Part shown: one piece after another, positions 28,786 to 39,251 of the stretch
Position numbering within the stretch: the stretch's first letter is position 1
Layout of the letters: every line of letters starts with the position of its first letter
Origin: Prasinococcaceae sp. CCMP 1430
Lineage: Eukaryota > Prasinodermophyta > Palmophyllophyceae > Prasinococcales > Prasinococcaceae
Assembly: GCA_013416795.1 (NCBI GenBank)
Contig: RQSC01000027.1
Span: forward strand, 790,251-854,250
Length of the DNA: 64,000 nt
Direction of reading: 5' to 3'
The notes under the pieces: model-generated
Told to the model about the DNA's origin: nothing
The model's database searches: none
Seen by the model: only the letters and a program-made list of their open reading frames with translations
Position numbers and translations under genes: made by a program

Positions 28786-30957
28786 TCAGCGTTCACGCGG
28801 TGGCTCATCGGCGCGCCTCGCGCCCACGCCGCTCGGCAGCCTGTCACAAGCAAGCTCGAGCAGCGCCGCCTTCTGCCGCTCCATGGCCTGGAGCATCCCG
28901 ACAAGCTCCCGCTCCGCATCCACCGCACGCATGCGCGAGGCCTCGGCCTGCGCGCGCGCGGCGTCACACTCGGCTGTCGCGGCCTCCTCGGCCGCTGCTG
29001 CGCGCGCCTCGGCAGCCGTCTCGGCGGCCTCGGCGCGTGTGCGCGCGTCGTCCGCCGCCCGCACTGCTGCTGCGCGTTCTGCTGCGGCCTCCTCCGCAGA
29101 CGTGAGCGCAGCATCGCGCTCAGCAGTCAGGCGCGACTGGTTGTCCTTGAACACATCGGTGAGACGAGAGATCTCTCCCTCGACGTACGCGAGCGCCTCA
29201 TCGCGTCTCGCGAGTTGGTCAGAGAGCTCGTCGGCGCGTGCCTCGGCCGCGGCGGCGGCGGAATCACGTTCTCGCAGCTGCTCGCGCAGAGCTGCCGAGC
29301 TTTCGTCTGCACGCGCAAGCTCCGCCTTGAGCGAGCGACCTCGCTCAACCTCCGCGCGCAGTCGACGTTCAGCGGCCGAGGCGTCCTCGCGTGCGCGCTC
29401 GCGCGCGCTCGCGAGCTCTCGCGCGCCCTCGGCGAGCTTGGCCTGCGAAGCCTCCAGGGCGGCACCGTTCGACTCGAATATGGCATCGCGCGCTCGCGAC
29501 TCATCGCTCGCACGCTGTACTGCTAACGCGTGCTCTGCCTCGACGCTCGCCAGTCGCGCAGCAAGCGTCTCGCAATCTTCGCGCGCTGCGCGTAGAGCGT
29601 CCGCTGCCGCCGTCGCGTCGGCAGCAGCTCGCGCCCGTGCGGCAGCGAGGTCTTCGTGTGCCGCCAGGCAGTGCGCCTTCCATTGCCCGCCAGCCTCGCG
29701 CGCAGCGTCTGCTTCAGCGCGGGCCGCCAGCGCGTGCGCAGCAGACTCTTTCACTTTCGTGCGCAGCGCGCCAACGGTGCGCTCAAGTGCCGCTGCCGCC
29801 TCGCGCTCCGCGGTCGCGCGTGCGATCGCCTCCTGTTGCGCGCGTACGATCTTCGAGAGCCCCGCAATGGTCTCCTCTCGGCGCGTCTTGTCCGTCTCGG
29901 CCGCTTTGAGGGCCGCGCGAAGCAGACGCGCCTGCGAGCTCAGCTCGCGCAGCGCTGCACCTGTGGCTTCCTCCGACTGGTGCTGCGGCTCGCCGCCACC
30001 GTCGGAGCCATCGCGCTCACCGCCCTCCCCACCGTAGTTCCCCTCGCCTCCCGAGGTTTCGCGGCCGCCGTCGCTTTTGCTTCCACCATCTTGGAAGGAA
30101 CAAGAAGCATCGCAGGACTGGACGCTCTTGTTCTCCGGAGCACTGGTCCGCACCTCGGAAGTTGCTCGCGGTGGGAGCCCTGGACGGTCGCGCGCGTCGC
30201 TGCCAGCGCTCTGAGCGGCCGCTGCCTGCAGCAACGCTCGCGCCTCAGCCGCGGCGGCGGTGGCCGCCGCGGCGGCCGCAGCCGCAACTGCCGCCTTGGA
30301 GGCTTCCTCTCCGCGTCGTCGCTCCGCATGCACTGCGGCAGCGACGCGTGCAGCCACCTCGGCGTCGGCACGGGCTCGGTCGCTCGCCGGCACTCGTACT
30401 GGCACCGGCGCTGGGGACGACAGTGGTGCCGACGCACGCGGTGGGGCGGCTGGCGACACGTGCACCACGGGCGTCTCGTCGGCAGCGCGATCGGCAGCAA
30501 CTATCTCAGGCATTGCTTTGCTCTCTCCTTCGTCGTCGTGGTCGTCGGAGTCGCGGGGAGCGATCTCTACCGGCAGTGCGGCCTGATGCTTTGGGGGTGC
30601 AGAGGCATCCTCCGTGTCCCGGGACGTCCCACCCGCGTGCGTTGCGGCGCTTGCGCCCGTGTGCGTTCGCATCGACGCGCCCACAGCTCGCGGCCGGGCG
30701 AGCGCGGCAGCAACCGCGGCAGTATCGCGCTCGGCTTGCAGCGCCATGACCTCCGCCTGGCAGTCGCTGAGGAACTCCTCCAGCTTTCCGCGCATCTCCT
30801 CCACCTCGCGCTCGGGCGCCGCCCCGCCCCCACGCTCCGCAGCCATTGACGTCCTGTCTGGCGACGTCTGCACCGCGCGGTCGAGCGCCACCTCGGATTC
30901 ACGCGGCAACGGCCGCCGCCTTGGACGCGGTCGCACTACCGCCCCTGCCGCCTCCAT
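28786..30957 (-). CDS. Long coiled-coil protein, unrecognised
   Basis: A single exon of 723 residues from ATG 30957. The first 45 residues are basic (RPRPRRRPLPRESE). An acidic, Pro/Ser-rich segment (100-220) follows, with another low-complexity stretch near 270-330. The C-terminal half is a near-continuous Ala/Glu/Arg-rich coiled coil. No motor, kinase or zinc motif is seen. Such proteins are often cytoskeletal, centrosomal or flagellar, but nothing here proves that. Reverse-strand reading frames over the gene are shadows of the Ala/Arg codon bias. Confidence 0.7.
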   Translation of the reverse strand: MEAAGAVVRPRPRRRPLPRESEVALDRAVQTSPDRTSMAAERGGGAAPEREVEEMRGKLEEFLSDCQAEVMALQAERDTAAVAAALARPRAVGASMRTHTGASAATHAGGTSRDTEDASAPPKHQAALPVEIAPRDSDDHDDEGESKAMPEIVAADRAADETPVVHVSPAAPPRASAPLSSPAPVPVRVPASDRARADAEVAARVAAAVHAERRRGEEASKAAVAAAAAAAATAAAAEARALLQAAAAQSAGSDARDRPGLPPRATSEVRTSAPENKSVQSCDASCSFQDGGSKSDGGRETSGGEGNYGGEGGERDGSDGGGEPQHQSEEATGAALRELSSQARLLRAALKAAETDKTRREETIAGLSKIVRAQQEAIARATAEREAAAALERTVGALRTKVKESAAHALAARAEADAAREAGGQWKAHCLAAHEDLAAARARAAADATAAADALRAAREDCETLAARLASVEAEHALAVQRASDESRARDAIFESNGAALEASQAKLAEGARELASARERAREDASAAERRLRAEVERGRSLKAELARADESSAALREQLRERDSAAAAAEARADELSDQLARRDEALAYVEGEISRLTDVFKDNQSRLTAERDAALTSAEEAAAERAAAVRAADDARTRAEAAETAAEARAAAAEEAATAECDAARAQAEASRMRAVDAERELVGMLQAMERQKAALLELACDRLPSGVGARRADEPPRER

Positions 30958-31360
30958 CGCTCTCCCGGTGCGGCGTCCCGCACACGCGCTGTGGCGCCCT
31001 CACCCTCTGCGGCGAGTTCGTTCCCCGACGCGCGCGCGCGCACGCGCGGCACCGTTTTCAAATCGGGCCTCGCCGACCCCAGTCAAGCCAAACAAAATCC
31101 GGTCTCTGCCTTTCACCCGGGCTCTTCCAACGGGCAATCGGGGGGGGCTGAACGAACGCCATCAAACGGGATGCGCCGCACTTCGGAACGGGCGAATTTT
31201 TTGATTTTGATCGTGACTTTGGTCGGCGCCGCGGGGGTTCCCCATGGGGACCATGTCATGCACGTGTGTGGGCCAGCGGTGTGGGCGTGCATGTGGGCTG
31301 GCGCACGCACCTGACGCCACACCGCGCCTGCGCCGCGGTGGCTGGGGGGGGAGGGGCGCA
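30958..31360. promoter_or_regulatory. Bidirectional promoter, coiled-coil and armadillo-like genes
   Basis: Divergent genes. AT-rich words cluster at 31060-31215: CAAACAAAATCC, CATCAAACGGGATGCG (31160-31175), and GAATTTTTTGATTTTGATCG (31193-31212). No coding region is supported, although the downstream frame stays open back to ATG 31244. Confidence 0.4.
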
Positions 31361-33373
31361 ATGTGCGCCAGTGGCGGCGTGCTGCGCCTGCGCGTGTCGC
31401 GCTGGCGCGGCGGCAGCGGGCACGCCAGCGCCAGCGCGAACGACGGCCGCTGCGTGCGCTGCGTCGTCGAACGCGGCGGCGATGTTGCCGCGCTGCGGGT
31501 CGCGCTCGCTGCGCAGTGGGCCGACACATTTGGCCTCGCGGGCGTCGCCGTGCGCGTCGTACGCGACGCCGCCGGCTTCGCGCTGCCACCGCGCGCGGCC
31601 GTCGCCGAGCTGCTCGCCGATGGAGATGCAGTCTCCGTCGAGGCTGATGAGGAGGAGGACGTGGCGCCCCGAGCAGTGGACGCCGCAGTGGAGACCACGA
31701 CCGACGACGCCGTGCATGCTCTTCTGCCCCTCGACAGCTCGCGTAGCGGCGCGCCGCTCGGGGAGCTTGCGCGCGCGTACGAGCGCGAACAGGTCGTGCT
31801 TGCAGCGCACGCGGCGCGCGTGGCTGCGGCATCGCCTGCGGCCGCGGTGCAGGAGCTGCTCGACGGTGGCGCAGGCGCCAGCGGCGCCAGCGGCGCCAGC
31901 GGGGCTCTGCGCATGCTGCTCTCGCTGGCCACAGCACCGCGCGCCGCCGCGCGTGCGGGCGCTTCGCGCGCGCTGCTGCACGTACTGGAGCAAATCGACG
32001 CCCGGGAGGTGGACGTGCTCGCGCGAGCCAGCGAGGCGCTCGCCCTCGCCGTCGTGAGGGATGCCTCCGCTACTGGAGGCACGAACGATGAGACGGTGGA
32101 CGCGTGCGCGGCCGCGATAGAGGCACTCGCGTGTGCAGCTGAGGCTGCCCCCAGCACGGTAGTCGACGCTGGCGGCGCGCGTGCGCTCGCCCACGCATTG
32201 CGAACCGCGCGCACGCATGCGGGTGCGCCGCGCGCGCGCGCGTGCGTTCGCGCCTGCACGAGGCTCACCCGTGCGATCGCCGCGGGTGAGGGCGGCACCG
32301 CCGCCATGGCCGAAGCGGGCACCGCCGAAGCCATGCTGGCGCATCTTCCGGCACCACACGCGCGCGGCGAGGAGAGTGCGGACGACGCGCCAGTGTCGGA
32401 CGTCGGCGCAGACGAGGAACTGCGCGTGGATGTCGTGCGCGCGCTGACCCTCGTGTGTGGCGGCGGAGGCGCTGCCGCGGCATGGCGGCCGCCGCCCGTG
32501 GCCAACGTGGGGGGGGCGCTTGCAACGTCTGAGGGCGGCGGCAGCGCGGGTGTCGTTAATGCGGCGGGTGCGGCGGGCGCTGAGGGGCTGCGAGCGCTCG
32601 CGCGTGCTCCCGACGCCGCGCTTCACCGCGTGGCCGCGCGCGGCGCGCAAGCGCTCGTCGTGGAGGTTGCCGCTGAGAGGGCAGATCTCGAGCGAGTCGG
32701 TGGGACTGGACCCGAGCGCGACTCCCCCGAGGCGTCCTTTGTTGCGTCGGGTGGCCTTGAGCTGCTTTGGGCGCTGGCGCAGTCGCCAGCGGCCGACGTG
32801 CGCGCGCACGCCGCTGCGTCCACCGAGCGCCTCGTCGCCTCGGCGAGCTTCACGGGGCGGCGCCGGGCCGCGCTCGGTGCGGGGCTGCCCACGCTGCTGA
32901 GGTGGCTGGCTCCAATCGACGAGGACGAGGGCGGCGAAATGACTCAGCAGGACAGAGACTGGCACGAGTCAGCGCGCGCATCCGCGGCGGGTGCGCTGGT
33001 CCCGCTGTTGGCCGTGGAAGACACGCGCACTGAGGCGCTCGCGCGGCGGGCGTCGTCGGCCGCCGCAGATGCAGCTGCGCGTCGCGGTCACGACGGCACG
33101 CTCGTCTCGCTGCTCGCGCTGGGCGCGTGCAACATGCCCGCGCTTGCGCACTCGCAGGCGTCGCCCCAGGCGCGCCAGCGCACGCGCCGCGCGTGCGCCA
33201 AGGCGCTCGCGTCCCTCGCCGCGCACCGTAGCGTGCGGCCGGTCCTCGCCGCCTGTGCGCGCGTGACTCGCATGGTGGAGGCGACCGCACGCGAGCCCCC
33301 GGCTGACCGTCTCGAGGCTCTCTACTGGACGCAGCTCGGCGATGCGCTCCGCCAGTTCAGGCCCAGTTGGTAG
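31361..33373 (+). CDS. Helical-repeat (armadillo-like) protein with coilin-like N terminus
   Basis: A single exon of 670 residues from ATG 31361; an alternative ATG at 31244 adds 39 residues. The N terminus begins VLRLRVSRW and after about 60 residues reads GFALPPRAAVAELLADGDAVSVE. This resembles the ubiquitin-like N-terminal fold of coilin (GxxLPPxE, then VLRDND). From about 140 to the end the protein is Ala-rich alpha-helical repeats (for example ALRMLLSLATAP, GASRALLHVLEQI, VVDAGGARALAHALRTA), like armadillo/HEAT solenoids. I do not know a named family with this pair of domains. Exact repeat borders cannot be set by eye. It may scaffold proteins or RNA in the nucleus (inference). Confidence 0.65.
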   Translation: MCASGGVLRLRVSRWRGGSGHASASANDGRCVRCVVERGGDVAALRVALAAQWADTFGLAGVAVRVVRDAAGFALPPRAAVAELLADGDAVSVEADEEEDVAPRAVDAAVETTTDDAVHALLPLDSSRSGAPLGELARAYEREQVVLAAHAARVAAASPAAAVQELLDGGAGASGASGASGALRMLLSLATAPRAAARAGASRALLHVLEQIDAREVDVLARASEALALAVVRDASATGGTNDETVDACAAAIEALACAAEAAPSTVVDAGGARALAHALRTARTHAGAPRARACVRACTRLTRAIAAGEGGTAAMAEAGTAEAMLAHLPAPHARGEESADDAPVSDVGADEELRVDVVRALTLVCGGGGAAAAWRPPPVANVGGALATSEGGGSAGVVNAAGAAGAEGLRALARAPDAALHRVAARGAQALVVEVAAERADLERVGGTGPERDSPEASFVASGGLELLWALAQSPAADVRAHAAASTERLVASASFTGRRRAALGAGLPTLLRWLAPIDEDEGGEMTQQDRDWHESARASAAGALVPLLAVEDTRTEALARRASSAAADAAARRGHDGTLVSLLALGACNMPALAHSQASPQARQRTRRACAKALASLAAHRSVRPVLAACARVTRMVEATAREPPADRLEALYWTQLGDALRQFRPSW

Positions 33374-34206
33374 GCGCGGCGACGCCCTCGCAGCCGCCCA
33401 TCGCGCTGCGTCTGTACACGATCATTCTTTCTCCTGTACGTCGTGCAGCAGTTTTTGTCTATAGCATGGCGAGTGGGCCCGCCGGGCTGGCCGGGCTGGC
33501 CGAGCGCGCGTGTGCGCGGGCGCACCGTCGAGCAAATGCACACCAGAGCGTCTGCACGTCCGCGTGGCGCCTGCGCGGCTTCGGGCAGTGGAGCGGCGTC
33601 CCCCCACGACCCCGGCCATCGAGGCGCGAAGACGGCGCCCAAACGTTCCCCAAGGCCTGGAGTGAACTAGGGTTAACAACTCAATGGTATCAATTCAAAG
33701 TGATGCGCGTCGGCTGGGCGCTGAGGGTTCGGGTATGAATATGAACCCTTATTCGGATGGAGCGAGGGGCGAAGGGGCGCGCTTCCTGAGGCGGCGCATT
33801 GACAGGGCGCGGCGCGTTCGCGGCGCGGCGCTGCGCGGGGCGCTGCCGGTGCCCCTTCGCGCTCAGGGAACGCGCGGTGCGCGTTCCCCGACGCCGTCCG
33901 CGCGCTGGCGGGCGCCACCTGATGGACGCTGCCATGCGCGTCTCGGCGCCTCCAACGCGCGGTCTCCACTTTGGAGATGGCGTTCCGGACGGTCCGGCGC
34001 CCGCGCCCATTTGGCGCCCGCACTGGGGGCGTCCGCGACGGCGCGGCAGCCACGACGCCGGGCGCGGCGTGGCGCGGCGCGGCCGGGCGGGACGGGACAG
34101 GGGATACGGGGCGGGGTGGCGCCACAGCGTGCGCGTGGACCTGCGACCTCAATACCGATCATCAGCGGAGGTGGCTGCGCCCTCCGCGTAGGGAACGCAG
34201 GCGTCC
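33374..34206. promoter_or_regulatory. 3' flank and NCKX promoter with GGGTT elements
   Basis: The 3' side has an AT-rich stretch at 33419-33470 (ATCATTCTTTCTCCTGTACG, then GTTTTTGTCTATAGC). CTAGGGTTAAC lies at 33668-33678. A perfect 7-bp inverted repeat AGGGTTC (33724-33730) / GAACCCT (33743-33749) sits 12 bp apart. The remainder is GC-rich without a supported gene. Confidence 0.4.
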
Positions 34207-36921
34207 GTGGTGCGCGGCCAAAGCCCAAGTGGCGTGGGCTCAATAGGAGCTTCGCAAGTAGGGGCAGAGGCCCAAACGCCCATGCCGGGCATGGCGCGGC
34301 AGCTGCGGAGCGTCCCTGAGGAGGGCGAGCTGCTGCCGGTGGTCGAAGTGGGCGCTATGGCGCGGCTGCGATCGCAGCGGCGCGCGGGTTTTGAGCTCAG
34401 TGGACGCGGACGCGCGGCCTTCGCGCGCGGCTACCGCCGGCGCAAGCCGCTCGTCGCCTTCGGCCTTGTGGCGATTCTGTGCGCGGCGATAGGTGCCACG
34501 CTCATGGGCAGGTTCGCACCCGGCTCGCAGGCTGTATTCGAGGCCAAGGCGGCCTCCGCGCGGCGTGCGCTCAGCGAGTGGCTGCACGGGCAGGCAGCTG
34601 CTGAGTCATTGCAGGAGGCGCTGGGTGCCGACTCAGGCGTGCCGTGGGCGCGCGCTCTCCTCAACGAGGCCCCAGAGGTCGAGGAAGGCGAGCAGGGTCA
34701 CGAAGCAGCGTGCAATGCGGTGCCACGGTGGCTCAGGGAGTGGGGCTGGTTCTTCGTCATCTTCGGAGTGCTGTACCTCTTCCTCGGGCTGGCCATCATC
34801 TGCGACGACTTCTTTGTGGCCTCGCTGGTGCGTGCGAATTGCTGCGCGCTGCCTTCGCGCTGTCGCGGCGCGACGCTGCAGCTGGTAGCCCCCCTCTGAT
34901 ACTGTCCCGCCCCGCCTCGCAACACGCCCCGGCGACCGCGTGCCCCGGGCCGCCCGAATCTCGTGCAGGAGGCCATCTCCGAAAAGCTGGAGCTGTCCGA
35001 GGATGTCGCTGGTGCGACGTTTATGGCGGCGGGATCATCAGCGCCCGAGCTGTTCTCATCGTCTATGTCGCTCGTGAGCTCGGCGGGCAACGAGATTGGC
35101 GTGGGCACCATCGTCGGCAGTGCGGTCTTCAACGTGCTCATGATTATCGGCGCGACGGCGTACATGTCAGGGCGCACTATGGCGCTGGATTGGAAGCCAC
35201 TCGTGCGTGATTGCTTCTTCTACACGCTGGCCATCATCGGGACCATCCTCGTCTTCATGGATGGTGTGGTGCATTGGTACGAAGGCTTGGGCTTCGTTAC
35301 ATGCTACGCCTTCTACATTGCCTTCATGTGGAAGAACGAGAAGATCATGCGATGGGTGGACGACCGCGTGCAGAAGAGTGACGGGAAAGTGGCACCAAAA
35401 GAGCGCAAGCAGGGGCGGCGCCAGTCTGTTTTCATTCGCGAGAGGGAGCGGATGGACACCGTCGTTGATGGGCAGGCCGTCATTGATGGGCAGGCTGAAA
35501 CAGAACGGATCGAGGATGGCGGGGCCGACGCACCGACGGCCAAAGTGGAGACCATCGACGGCAACTCCGGCGCACTCAGCGCGTGTCCACCTGAGGAGGC
35601 GTCACGCACTGCGTTGAGTGAGCAGACTGATGCCGATGGTGCAGCCAACGTGTGTGTGGCTAAGAATCCAGAGCACAGGGTGGTCCGCAACACATTTGGC
35701 AATTTAGTGCCGATAGTGTCTGTGAGCAACGATGCCGTCCACCTCGATGGCTCCAACGCCGAATCTTTCGCCACCGCCATCATGGCGACAATCATGATCA
35801 AACGCTTCCAGCGCAAGTGCGTGCGCTCGATGCGCTCGCGCCTGCTGGCCGCTGCGCGTCGATGCGAAAACGGCTCGGCCAGGAACTCGCTTGCCTGTGC
35901 AAACGAGAGCCAGGGAGAGGGTCCCGACAAGGCCGGCAGGACGGAGCGCAAGGGGTCGCTGAGCGCCCTTCGAAAGCGCAACCAGTCTGTGATAGTGTTT
36001 CAGGAGGCAGACGGTTCTCAAACGGTGCACATGGGATCGCTGAAGCTGGCCGAAGAGCACGCCGCGCGCCAGGCAGCGGAGAAGGCAGAGGCCAGCGCAA
36101 AGGGCGATGGCGGAGTCAGGAGCACACGGTTGGCGGCAGGCGTGCCGGTGGACAAGGACGCCGCAGTGAACGGTGGTCACGACGGCGACGATGTCGAGGC
36201 GGGGAAGATGCCCTCGAGTGCGCTGGCAGGGGCAAAGCCGATAGAAAACGTCGGCGCTGCGGATGACGATGATGACGAGCTCAACCCGTTCGAGTGGCCC
36301 GCAGACGGCGGGTTCCTCGATAAGGCGCTGTGGGCGCCCTCGCTGCCATGGTATGTGCTCTTCACGTACACCGTGCCAAACTGCGCGACGGAGAAGTGGG
36401 AAAAGTTCTACTTGGTGAGCTTCGTCGGCTCGATCGTGTGGATTGGCGCCATTTCTTACTTCATGGTCGAGTGGGCGCACACGTTTGGCTGCATCGTAGG
36501 TGCGCCCACGGTGGTGATGGGCACGACCGTCCTCGCCGCAGGCACGTCCGTGCCCGACGCGCTCAGCTCGATCGTGGTCGCCAGGCAGGGTTTAGGCGAT
36601 ATGGCGGTTGCGAACGCAATCGGGTCGAATGTGTTCGACATCTGGCTTGGCCTCGGCGTACCGTGGGCCATTCTGCTGCCAATCAAGTACGGCGGCAGGA
36701 TCTGCGTGCGCACGGAGGATCTCACGGTGAATATCTTGATCCTCTTCGGCGTGCTATTTTCGTACATAACGTGCATCGTCTCTTCGGGCTTCAAGCTCAC
36801 GCGGACTGTTGGCCTCGTTCTCATGATCTCATACGTCATATATGCCCTGCACAACATCGTTCTTGTGTGGGTTCTGGACGTGTACGGCTGGGCCGATGCA
36901 CCGGCCTGTACGTTGGCATGA
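34207..36921 (+). CDS. Potassium-dependent Na+/Ca2+ exchanger (NCKX/SLC24)
   Basis: Two exons, 34207-34827 and 34969-36921, with a 141-bp phase-0 intron (donor GTGCGT, acceptor GTGCAG); 857 residues from ATG 34207, or 832 from ATG 34282. A hydrophobic helix near 80-100 may be a signal anchor. The first alpha repeat has ATFMAAGSSAPELFSS and VGSAVFNVLMIIG. After a large, poorly conserved cytosolic loop (about 340-640), the second alpha repeat reads LAAGTSVPDALSS, VARQGLGDMAVANAIGSNVFD and WLGLGVPW. The SAPE and SVPD acid residues that bind Ca2+ are both present, and the second repeat is the NCKX form rather than NCX or CAX. It exports Ca2+ together with K+ in exchange for Na+ across plasma or internal membranes. 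The loop is longer than in animal NCKX. Confidence 0.94.
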
Positions 36922-37181
36922 CTCACTCGCCGTGCCGCTCGCGCACGTCGTGTACCGACTCACAACGCTTCATTTAGTCGCCACTCCATCTACAAAAACT
37001 AGCCTCCCGCTCCCACCGCCTGCGCTCCAAGCGACAAATTTGAAAGAGTGCGCGAGGACAAAAAGTCTCGACATCACACGTGCACACGCGTGACGAGCGC
37101 TGCGCCGCCGCTGCTATCCACACGCGCTCGTTAGCGGCGGGCCAGAGCTGCGCCACCGCTGTTGGGTGCGCGATTGCCAGG
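36922..37181. other. Convergent spacer
   Basis: Between the NCKX stop and the stop of the minus-strand gene there are 260 bp. A mildly AT-rich part at 36980-37075 (TACAAAAACTAGCC, GACAAATTTG) fits two 3' ends. No gene is seen. Confidence 0.4.
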
Positions 37182-38663
37182 TCAGGTCGCTGGCCGATCT
37201 TCTCCAAGGGGCTGCCCAATCGATGCCAGCCCCGTGCGCAGACGCGCGTTCGACGCGCGCAACGCGTCACGCAGGCGCGTCAAGTCGCGCAGCCGCCTCT
37301 CTGAGGCCGCCTCGGCACCGGCCGCCTCGATGGCGCCAGTGCTAGCGTCGTCCGTCTCGTTCACCGGCGCTGCGTGTTGCAGCAGGAGCGGTACCCTCCC
37401 CACTCCGAAGGCTGGCTCGTTGCCGACGGCCACGCTGAGCTGTTGCAGTCGCCTGCCGATGGCACCCTGCGACCTGTCCAGGCGCTCGTGGTCACTGCGC
37501 AGTGTCGCTGCAAGCCTCGCGGCCGTGGCCGAGTGACCCGCAGTGCCAAGCGCCACCTGATCTGCCGCCTCAAGTTGAGCGTCCAGTCCATCCACGCAGC
37601 CGCTAAGCGATAGCGCATTTGTGTGCCGACTCACCGTGCCTCCGTTGCAGCGACCAGGGTTTCTGTGGCCGCCGTCACCAGCGGAGAACGTAGCGCCGGC
37701 TCCCGGGTGCGTCACAGCCGTCAGTGGAGCCGACGCCCGGCGCTGCCTTCTTTGGCGAGCATGGCCATCGCTCGTGATGGTGGCGAGCTCGCCGCGGCCC
37801 ACGCCGTAGGTGTTTGTGCGATGCCTGCCAGCAGCACTGCCAGCGCTGCCACGCCTCGCGTATCCACCAGGAAGAGAGCCGCGGGTGCCGGCAAGTTCGT
37901 CGCGCTCCGCCGCGGCGGTGATGCGCTTCGGTTCTCTCACACGCGCCGCGCGCCGCCCGCGATCGCCGCGTCGGGACTGCTGCACCGCGGGGAGGTGGAC
38001 AGAACTCTCAGCCCACTCTCCAGGCATGCGCGGCCCACGCGCCGGAGACGCCTCGCGCACTCGTGCCACCGCTACCGGTGGAGGTGCGACCGGGAGAGGA
38101 GTCCGCGGCGACGGACCCCCATCAGTTTTCGCTCCGCTCTCGCGTTCCCAGTTTGCACTCGCGAGACCGTCATCACTGCCATCGCCTTCCCAGCCGTCGG
38201 CTTTGCGGCGAAAGCCTTCGCCCCCACCCCGTGCGCCCCTGCGGCCGCCCGGAGCACTGCCATGGTCATCATACCTGCAGTGGTGGGTCGCGTAGTCCGA
38301 CAAAGCCACAACCCTATCAGGGCGGCGCTGGCGGTGGTCATCGCAGCGACCGCTGCATCCTGGATCACGAGCGCCCGTCTCCTCTACGTTCGCGTCCGCA
38401 CGAAATTCAGAGGACCGCAACGATGTCCGCATCGTCGGCGCGCCGGTGCTCGCGCCCTCCTCGCCCCCACCGGGCGACGGTGGCAGCATCCCGGGCGTTG
38501 GGTCGGTGCCCTCGCCGCGACCCAAGAAACGGTGAATTGCAGCGAGGAGCACGAGGCTGCGCGAGGAAGGTTCCGCCGGCTCAGGCGTCGTCGCGACTGT
38601 CGTCCCCTCGGACGCGCCCGACGTGGCGGCGACCCCGGGATCGTGCGCCTCTCCCCCCACCAT
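37182..38663 (-). CDS. Unrecognised protein with C-terminal coiled coil
   Basis: One open frame of 493 residues from ATG 38663; the frame stays open upstream to 39056 but that part looks like promoter. Residues 1-330 are low-complexity, rich in Gly/Arg/Ser/Pro, and may hide an intron. The last 150 residues are better: heptad-like helices (CVDGLDAQLEAADQVAL, HERLDRSQGAIGRRLQQL) and a second helix at RRLRDLTRLRDAL. I do not recognise the family. The C-terminal helices suggest a small coiled-coil subunit of a larger complex. The N-terminal model is uncertain. Confidence 0.4.
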   Translation of the reverse strand: MVGGEAHDPGVAATSGASEGTTVATTPEPAEPSSRSLVLLAAIHRFLGRGEGTDPTPGMLPPSPGGGEEGASTGAPTMRTSLRSSEFRADANVEETGARDPGCSGRCDDHRQRRPDRVVALSDYATHHCRYDDHGSAPGGRRGARGGGEGFRRKADGWEGDGSDDGLASANWERESGAKTDGGPSPRTPLPVAPPPVAVARVREASPARGPRMPGEWAESSVHLPAVQQSRRGDRGRRAARVREPKRITAAAERDELAGTRGSLPGGYARRGSAGSAAGRHRTNTYGVGRGELATITSDGHARQRRQRRASAPLTAVTHPGAGATFSAGDGGHRNPGRCNGGTVSRHTNALSLSGCVDGLDAQLEAADQVALGTAGHSATAARLAATLRSDHERLDRSQGAIGRRLQQLSVAVGNEPAFGVGRVPLLLQHAAPVNETDDASTGAIEAAGAEAASERRLRDLTRLRDALRASNARLRTGLASIGQPLGEDRPAT

Positions 38664-39251
38664 GTCAATCGGCACACCAGCTCGGCGCCGCACCTGCCAC
38701 GCGCTGCTCTTCGGCGCGCTCACCTGCGACCCAAGCAAGGTATGGCGGCGTAGCAACAGATGCACCGCAGTGACAACGCCCGGGGGCGCTTGCGCCCCCC
38801 CGCGGCCACGGCCGCGCGAAAGGGTGCCTCGACGTCCAACCACCCTACGCGGGGGCGGAAGGAGGAGGGGCGGGGGCCTCTTGCCGCGCGCTGTGACGCA
38901 GTTTGGCAGCACTCGGAATACGAGCGCGCTGTTCACCAGGTCATTGCGGGATGTTGTTTGCGCGCTGGTGAGAAAAGCGTCCTTGCGGAGACGAACTCGA
39001 ATCCACGGCGATGTTTTGAATGCCATAAAAGCATCGCGATACTGCAATGGATACACACAATTAAGGAACCCAGCAGAATCCCTACGCCGAGCGCGGAGAG
39101 CGGGGCTCGGGCGAGCGCCACAGCGCTGGGCGCGCGCGCTGGCGCCGGGGCGCTGTGCGCCGGCGCGGGCGCCCTAGGGCGTGCGGAGAGCTCCGCGCGG
39201 GAGATCACATCTCGGGGCCCGCCCGCGACAGCCGTGCCCCCGCTGGCGGGC
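38664..39251. promoter_or_regulatory. Bidirectional promoter of 37182-38663 gene and DUF72 gene
   Basis: An AT-rich core at 39000-39085 with GTTTTGAATGCCATAAAAGC (39013-39032; TATA-like CATAAAAG) and ACACACAATTAAGG. It lies about 170-250 bp before the DUF72 start. The remainder is GC-rich and holds no supported gene. Confidence 0.45.

Noticed and set aside
28439-30037. 532-residue plus-strand frame over the coiled-coil gene
   Set aside because: Composed almost only of Ser, Ala and Arg, as expected from the reverse of Ala/Glu/Arg codons.
37623-38753. 376-residue plus-strand frame opposite the 37182-38663 gene
   Set aside because: Low-complexity Arg/Ser/Pro composition without helix or domain pattern; the minus strand has the better coding signal, though it is also weak.
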